In this document: positions 62,001 through 64,000 of the stretch, in pieces | How the letters are laid out: every line of letters starts with the position of its first letter | How positions within the stretch are numbered: the first letter of the stretch is position 1 | Origin: Colius striatus | Taxonomy: Eukaryota > Chordata > Aves > Coliiformes > Coliidae | Assembly (NCBI RefSeq): GCF_028858725.1 | Contig: NC_084759.1 | Span: 134,212,171-134,276,170 of the forward strand | Reading direction: 5' to 3' | DNA: 64,000 bases | Notes under the pieces: model-generated | Seen by the model: only the letters and a program-made list of their open reading frames with translations | What the model was told of the DNA's origin: nothing | Databases searched by the model: none | Position numbers and translations under genes: made by a program

Positions 62001-63346
62001 TGCCAACAAAGTTCGGCCTGATTCATAGAGGCTCCTGCAGAACCTGGGTTTGTCCATCTGCTTTGAAGCTGTCTGGCTTCAAGCACAAGCAAGGTTCAGG
62101 TATACAGATCTACAGTGCATGGAGGACAAATGGCAGAGGTGGGAGCTCTGCCTGGCACCACGCACCGCTGGGCTTGAGGACAGGCTGAGATGAGTAACTG
62201 CTGGCCTCTCACTGACTCACCTCATTTTCTCTGTTACCGAAACCAGAAGTTACGTCTTCTAGTGTGCTGTGTCTTTGCATATGCTTTTTGTACTTGCAAT
62301 GGGCTTGTTTGTCTCAGACACACCTTACTTTGATGATGCAGCATGTTCATGATTTTGGTTAAATCCATCCTAAATGCTGTCCCTCCTGAGATCTCATGGC
62401 CTTGCAATTCTTTCTGCATAAAATCAGTTTACTAAAGAAGAGACTTTTTTATTTTATGAGATGTTTTAACCTTAAAGATGAGTTCCCTTCTTGTCTGGCA
62501 AAAAGAATCCTAAGCCAACAAACCAACTGGAAATTTTCAGGTGCTGCGAAACCACACATAGATTTCACAATTTATTCAGTTGGGTTTTACTCACCTCTGT
62601 GTCTCTGAATCTATCTTCATAGTCTAATCTATCCTTCTCTACAGATGTAAGCTTTAACTTCAGAGTGGAAATCTCTGCCATAAGATCCAGCTTCTGAGTT
62701 TCAAGGGATGTTCTGCTTAAAAGCTCCTGATTCAAGACAAAGACAACAGAATTATTCATCCAAGGGGAAGAAACCAGTAATTTATTTCTGCAGCTGAAGG
62801 TCTTTCATGGGGAAAAGCATCACACTCTTCCTTGCACTGTCTGAAGTCCTGGGACCTACCTGACAGACTCCAAGCATCTAACATGCATCTTGAGATCATA
62901 GGGGCACTATCACAGGTTAGCTGCCAGGATGAGAGAAAAGCTTGTCTGTCATCAGTTGCTCTGGGCACAAGGAGCTTTGAGGGGAATTCACCCATCCTAC
63001 CAGAGACTTTAATCCAACTCTCTTTGAAGTTCAGTGAGGAAAGGCTCAAATAAGATTGCTACAGTTTAAAGCAGCACTGATATTACTAAGTACAAAGACT
63101 TTAAAGCAAAGTAGAAAATTATCACTCAGAGAGACATCATGGGGTGCAACACCTTAAACTGCACCACTTTCACCAAAGTAAAATGCAGTTCATTAAGGCA
63201 AACAGCAAGACAGATATTGGACTGTGAAATACCTGCTGCAGCATCTCCTCCGTGGCATTCAGCTTCTCCCTGTGCTCCTCTAGACAGAATTCCAGATCTC
63301 GAATCTTTTCTCCTTGGGCTTCCACCTGGTCTGTAAGCACACTCAC
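25957..63346 (-). CDS. PPFIBP1: Liprin-beta-1, 25 coding exons (5' partial)
   Basis: Scaffold protein of the LAR-interacting liprin family, which binds liprin-alpha through its coiled coil and SAM domains at focal adhesions and synapses. The 25 exons listed separately have matching splice phases and sum to 2,721 bp: 906 residues plus stop. Domains in the joined product: heptad-rich coiled coil (about 1-230), Ser/Thr/Pro-rich linker (230-530), SAM1 (about 536-603), SAM2 (about 615-685), SAM3 (about 697-770) and an acidic C-terminal tail. The 5' exons, about 119 residues in the human protein, lie right of the window. Liprin-beta-1 rather than beta-2 is indicated by [39 protein letters not shown] and the TDEDSN ending. 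Linker exons of 54, 30 and 33 bp are phase-symmetric, which suggests alternative splicing. Several introns carry antisense or sense CR1 copies. Confidence 0.95.
26153..26805 (-). mobile_element. CR1 LINE fragment, minus strand, with internal palindrome
   Basis: 0.65 kb of CR1 in the PPFIBP1 sense direction, from agaatcatagaatggtaggg to the gccaatggc…tacattgctggctc block. The frame 26383-26787 reads the CR1 reverse-transcriptase end ([20 protein letters not shown]). An 11-bp inverted repeat at 26361-26388 interrupts the copy. Confidence 0.93.
26361..26388. repeat. Perfect 11-bp inverted repeat inside CR1
   Basis: gtttaaacata (26361-26371) and tatgtttaaac (26378-26388) are exact reverse complements around the loop catcct. 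Only the right arm belongs to the CR1 consensus as seen in the other copies; the left arm and neighbouring bases are extra. Confidence 0.8.
27426..27491 (-). CDS. PPFIBP1: PPFIBP1 exon 24 in window
   Basis: 66 bp, 22 residues [22 protein letters not shown] (read without the gap). Acceptor tttatgtag, donor ACG|GTAAGA. Phase 0 on both sides, so skippable. The next intron (26044-27425) contains a CR1 copy. Confidence 0.94.
27841..28020 (-). CDS. PPFIBP1: PPFIBP1 exon 23 in window (C-terminal tail)
   Basis: 180 bp, 60 residues: [40 protein letters not shown] and [20 protein letters not shown]. Acceptor cacctgtaag, donor CAG|GTAAGC. The DDDD run is coded by a (GAT)4 trinucleotide repeat. Confidence 0.96.
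28525..28713 (-). CDS. PPFIBP1: PPFIBP1 exon 22 in window (SAM3)
   Basis: 189 bp, 63 residues: [40 protein letters not shown], then a segment ending TATAKVK. Acceptor tgattcttag, donor AAG|GTGGGC. Second half of SAM3. Confidence 0.96.
29512..29637 (-). CDS. PPFIBP1: PPFIBP1 exon 21 in window (SAM3)
   Basis: 126 bp, 42 residues: [40 protein letters not shown] and LM. Acceptor tgcttgcag, donor ATG|GTAAGG. First half of SAM domain 3. Confidence 0.96.
30484..30606 (-). CDS. PPFIBP1: PPFIBP1 exon 20 in window (SAM2)
   Basis: 123 bp, 41 residues: [40 protein letters not shown] and E. Acceptor ctttgacag, donor GAG|GTACTG. Last helices of SAM2; [16 protein letters not shown] separates beta-1 from beta-2. 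Confidence 0.96.
30607..35058 (-). other. PPFIBP1: PPFIBP1 intron within SAM2
   Basis: 4.45 kb intron between exons 19 and 20, containing a short minus-strand CR1 tail at 31092-31260. It has A-rich stretches and some GC-rich sequence around 34.5-34.9 kb. No further exon or repeat recognised. Confidence 0.75.
31092..31260 (-). mobile_element. CR1 LINE 3' tail
   Basis: About 170 bp in reverse orientation: agaatcatagaatggtaggg, the gatcatctagtccaaccccc block, and cctgggcagcctgttcca. It lies in the same orientation as PPFIBP1. Confidence 0.93.
35059..35147 (-). CDS. PPFIBP1: PPFIBP1 exon 19 in window (SAM2)
   Basis: 89 bp: [20 protein letters not shown] then GRMLHYMSV. Acceptor tgccttag, donor GTG|GTGAGT. 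Core of SAM domain 2. Confidence 0.96.
35295..35406 (-). CDS. PPFIBP1: PPFIBP1 exon 18 in window (SAM1-SAM2)
   Basis: 112 bp: [37 protein letters not shown]. Acceptor cattcacag, donor CCA|GTAAGA. It ends SAM1 and starts SAM2. The next intron is only 147 bp (35148-35294). Confidence 0.96.
36104..36916 (+). mobile_element. CR1 LINE fragment with missing 3' tail
   Basis: 0.81 kb of CR1 on the + strand (antisense to PPFIBP1), starting near gggggccaacgatctggatg and ending abruptly at gtgtgacctgatcta. The last 60 or so bases present in the 6-kb and 49-kb copies are absent. The frame 36279-36671 reads CR1 reverse-transcriptase C-terminus ([20 protein letters not shown] type) until it is lost. It fills half of the intron between SAM1 exons. 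Confidence 0.93.
36972..37122 (-). CDS. PPFIBP1: PPFIBP1 exon 17 in window (SAM1)
   Basis: 151 bp: [40 protein letters not shown] and QASQQDLEK. Acceptor aaacctgcag, donor AAG|GTGAGA. First part of SAM domain 1. A CR1 copy begins only 55 bp beyond this exon in the next intron. Confidence 0.96.
37738..37866 (-). CDS. PPFIBP1: PPFIBP1 exon 16 in window
   Basis: 129 bp: [39 protein letters not shown] and QSR. Acceptor ttaaactag, donor CAA|GTAAGA. The [16 protein letters not shown] block is a liprin-beta signature just before SAM1. Confidence 0.95.
38138..38279 (-). CDS. PPFIBP1: PPFIBP1 exon 15 in window (linker)
   Basis: 142 bp: [40 protein letters not shown] and IKKLFG, ending in phase 2. 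Acceptor ttttctaatag, donor AAA|GTAAGT. The intron to the right (38280-40544) has no recognised repeat. Confidence 0.95.
40545..40577 (-). CDS. PPFIBP1: PPFIBP1 exon 14 in window (33-bp exon)
   Basis: 33 bp, phase 1 on both sides, encoding [10 protein letters not shown] with a split Asp at the start. The preceding sequence (gtttggatatctgaag) has almost no pyrimidine tract, so the acceptor is weak; donor TAG|GTATAG. The human protein has a matching SASAPTL stretch that, as I recall, is isoform-dependent. Confidence 0.85.
   Translation of the reverse strand: MAVEVQVHLL
41942..42116 (-). CDS. PPFIBP1: PPFIBP1 exon 13 in window (linker, NAGNAG acceptor)
   Basis: 175 bp encoding [20 protein letters not shown], then [17 protein letters not shown] and [10 protein letters not shown]. 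Acceptor aatttCAGCAG|GTT is a tandem NAGNAG: the exon can begin at 42116 (CAG kept) or 42113, differing by one Gln with no frame change. Donor [18 protein letters not shown] is highly conserved in liprin-beta-1. Confidence 0.94.
43286..43308 (-). promoter_or_regulatory. TG-rich tract directly after the microexon donor
   Basis: On the minus strand the intron begins gtaatgtgtgtgtgtatgtg, so a UG repeat would start five bases past the 5' splice site. UG repeats bind known splicing factors such as CELF proteins and TDP-43. The regulatory role here is inferred. Confidence 0.5.
43311..43340 (-). CDS. PPFIBP1: PPFIBP1 exon 12 in window (30-bp microexon)
   Basis: 30 bp, 10 residues [10 protein letters not shown], phase 0 on both sides. 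Acceptor tttcccaaagcag, donor GAG|GTAATG. Found by phase and by similarity to the matching stretch after KETS in human liprin-beta-1 (from memory). A (TG)-rich tract follows the donor at once. Symmetric, so probably a cassette exon. Confidence 0.75.
44421..44481 (-). CDS. PPFIBP1: PPFIBP1 exon 11 in window (linker)
   Basis: 61 bp encoding [20 protein letters not shown] after one base that completes the previous codon. Acceptor gtcatttcag. The donor is GCG|GTTGGT, poor against the U1 consensus, though the family alignment (LQKSSSL..L.KETS) supports this end. Confidence 0.85.
45652..45705 (-). CDS. PPFIBP1: PPFIBP1 exon 10 in window (short linker exon)
   Basis: 54 bp, phase 2 on both sides, encoding about [18 protein letters not shown]. 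Acceptor gtttttccag, donor AGC|GTAAGT. TQLC matches the liprin-beta-1 linker. Its symmetric phase would allow skipping without a frame change. Confidence 0.85.
47166..47296 (-). CDS. PPFIBP1: PPFIBP1 exon 9 in window (linker)
   Basis: 131 bp encoding [20 protein letters not shown] and [20 protein letters not shown], ending in phase 2. Acceptor tctttttag, donor GAG|GTATTG. ILQ.SIPS is conserved with liprin-beta-1. Confidence 0.88.
48161..48318 (-). CDS. PPFIBP1: PPFIBP1 exon 8 in window (linker)
   Basis: 158 bp: [40 protein letters not shown] and [12 protein letters not shown]. Acceptor tctctcttcag, donor GAG|GTATTA. The SSSPTP stretch resembles the conserved Ser/Pro segment of liprin-beta-1. 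Confidence 0.94.
48805..49086 (+). mobile_element. CR1 LINE 3' fragment
   Basis: CR1 on the + strand, antisense to PPFIBP1, from the caacaggacaaggggtaatg block to the terminal cattctatgat. Contains TTTAAACATAAGAAAAAACT and the gtgtgacctgatctag block. Carries small indels and no open frame of note. Confidence 0.92.
50254..50329 (-). CDS. PPFIBP1: PPFIBP1 exon 7 in window (end of coiled coil)
   Basis: 76 bp: [20 protein letters not shown] then VILAQ and one base. Acceptor tattttag, donor AAG|GTAAAA. It closes the predicted coiled coil. The next intron (48319-50253) contains a CR1 copy at 48805-49086. Confidence 0.94.
51032..51093 (-). CDS. PPFIBP1: PPFIBP1 exon 6 in window (coiled coil)
   Basis: 62 bp that completes the split Asp codon and encodes [20 protein letters not shown]. 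Acceptor tttttag, donor AAG|GTAGCA. Too short to appear as a separate open frame; found from family alignment and phase. Confidence 0.93.
53797..53911 (-). CDS. PPFIBP1: PPFIBP1 exon 5 in window (coiled coil)
   Basis: 115 bp: [38 protein letters not shown] plus one base. Acceptor ctgttccag, donor GAG|GTAAGG. The intron after it (51094-53796) is A/T-rich without recognised repeats. Confidence 0.95.
55581..55673 (-). CDS. PPFIBP1: PPFIBP1 exon 4 in window (coiled coil)
   Basis: 93 bp, 31 residues: [20 protein letters not shown] then [11 protein letters not shown]. Acceptor gttaccag, donor AAG|GTGTAG, which is a weak match to the U1 consensus. Phase 0 on both sides and the same length as exon 3, as if from an old exon duplication in the coiled coil. 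Confidence 0.93.
56162..56254 (-). CDS. PPFIBP1: PPFIBP1 exon 3 in window (coiled coil)
   Basis: 93 bp, 31 residues: [20 protein letters not shown] then [11 protein letters not shown]. Acceptor ttcactcag, donor AAA|GTAAGT. Phase 0 on both sides. Confidence 0.94.
56255..62594 (-). other. PPFIBP1: Long PPFIBP1 intron
   Basis: 6,340 bp between coiled-coil exons 2 and 3. It contains a short CR1-like tail at about 56505-56602, many A/T runs, and no coding segment that would fit the liprin coiled coil. Open frames in it (for example 59468-59920 on the + strand) are not recognisable. Confidence 0.7.
56505..56602 (+). mobile_element. CR1-like short 3' tail
   Basis: About 95 bp of the kind gatgatcttaaaggtctttt…gattctgtga, preceded by tggtggacttggcagtg. 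It matches the 3' end of a different CR1 subfamily from the other copies in the window. Confidence 0.7.
62595..62726 (-). CDS. PPFIBP1: PPFIBP1 exon 2 in window (coiled coil)
   Basis: 132 bp, 44 residues starting [20 protein letters not shown] and ending [10 protein letters not shown]. Acceptor cttgaatcag, donor GAG|GTGAGT, phase 0. The next intron (56255-62594) is the longest seen, 6.3 kb; it holds one small CR1-type tail outside it at 56.5 kb and no recognised exon. Confidence 0.95.
63233..63346 (-). CDS. PPFIBP1: PPFIBP1 exon 1 in window (coiled coil)
   Basis: 114 bp, 38 residues: [20 protein letters not shown] then [18 protein letters not shown]. Acceptor cgctgtgcag, donor CAG|GTATTT, phase 0. 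Strong coiled-coil heptads. To its right, 63347-64000 is intron in which I saw no earlier exon. Confidence 0.95.
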
Positions 63347-64000
63347 CTGCACAGCGGAGAAAGAGAAATGCATGTTTAGTTCCTTGCAACCGTGCCATAT
63401 CTGTCACCTAAAGGACTGTATGTGAGTAACAGTGCTGGATGGGCCAAGGACAAAATGCTACCATGGAAGAGGAGCAGTAGAGCTCTGCAGTAGACACAAT
63501 GTATGGCAAAGGTTATAGGAGAAAGAAAGTTCTCCCTTCACGCTTACTGGAATTTCAAAGTTCTGGTGGACTCATTGCAGTTCTGCATCTCTCCTTCTGA
63601 CTTGTCCTGAAGTTTTCACAAGTGGTAGCTGCTGCATTTTACAGCCAACAATCATACCTTTATCCTGACAATACATTAACTAAAACCAACTAGCTCCTAT
63701 CTTAACAACCAAATAGCTAAATCTCACTGCATACAATTTATTCTCCTTTCCAAGTAACTGCACACAGTGTGCCACTACATACAAATTCTCTTTTTCAGAA
63801 CAATAAAAGCAAAGGAGGTTAAAACATGCAGACCGAGGCTAGGCAAGACCAAGATAACGCCTTTGAGGCTGCAGACTGGTTCCCATTTTGCCTCTTCTGA
63901 ATGAAGTTTTTATTTGAAATTGGCTCTTTTGAGGAAATCTGAAGCACCACTGGGAACGAGGGCACTACTGGGACAGCACTTGGTGTTGTCACAGCCTCTA

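Overview
The window is vertebrate nuclear DNA, almost certainly from a bird. It has long introns with GT-AG splice sites, at least ten CR1 LINE fragments with the avian 3' end (…ATTCTATGATTCTATGA type), and one complete solo LTR of an avian endogenous retrovirus flanked by a 5-bp target duplication. There are no bacterial features: no operons, no CRISPR, no tRNA or rRNA genes seen. The species cannot be fixed from the sequence alone.

Layout. Positions 1-2396 are intron of a gene whose 5' exons lie to the left of the window. Positions 2397-13789 hold the last seven coding exons (250 residues) of NADH-cytochrome b5 reductase 3 (CYB5R3) on the + strand, followed by a roughly 1.95-kb 3' UTR with a poly(A) signal at 15731. 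Positions about 15755-23390 are intergenic: one CR1 copy, a run of 17 G, and a few unrecognised, broken minus-strand coding-like stretches. Positions about 23390-64000 carry liprin-beta-1 (PPFIBP1) on the minus strand. I placed 25 coding exons (25957-63346) that join in phase to 906 residues and a stop codon. They encode the rear of the N-terminal coiled coil, the Ser/Thr-rich linker, three SAM domains and the C-terminus. The 5' exons lie to the right of the window.

The two genes face each other tail to tail and have no direct functional link. CYB5R3 is a FAD/NADH oxidoreductase that reduces cytochrome b5 (fatty-acid desaturation, sterol synthesis, methaemoglobin reduction). PPFIBP1 is a scaffold of the liprin family at cell adhesions and synapses. 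In human, as I recall, CYB5R3 is on 22q13 and PPFIBP1 on 12p11, whereas their paralogues CYB5R2 and PPFIBP2 sit tail to tail on 11p15. The arrangement here therefore looks like the surviving partner of an ancient duplicated block, which is the most interesting point of the window.

Other points: a GC-AG intron in CYB5R3; a cluster of short, phase-symmetric exons in the PPFIBP1 linker, one of 30 bp with a (TG)-rich tract directly behind its donor; a frame-preserving NAGNAG acceptor; a clean solo LTR with internal repeats; and a template-switch-like palindrome inside a CR1 copy. I did not find a new multi-gene system; this is an ordinary two-gene avian locus with informative details.
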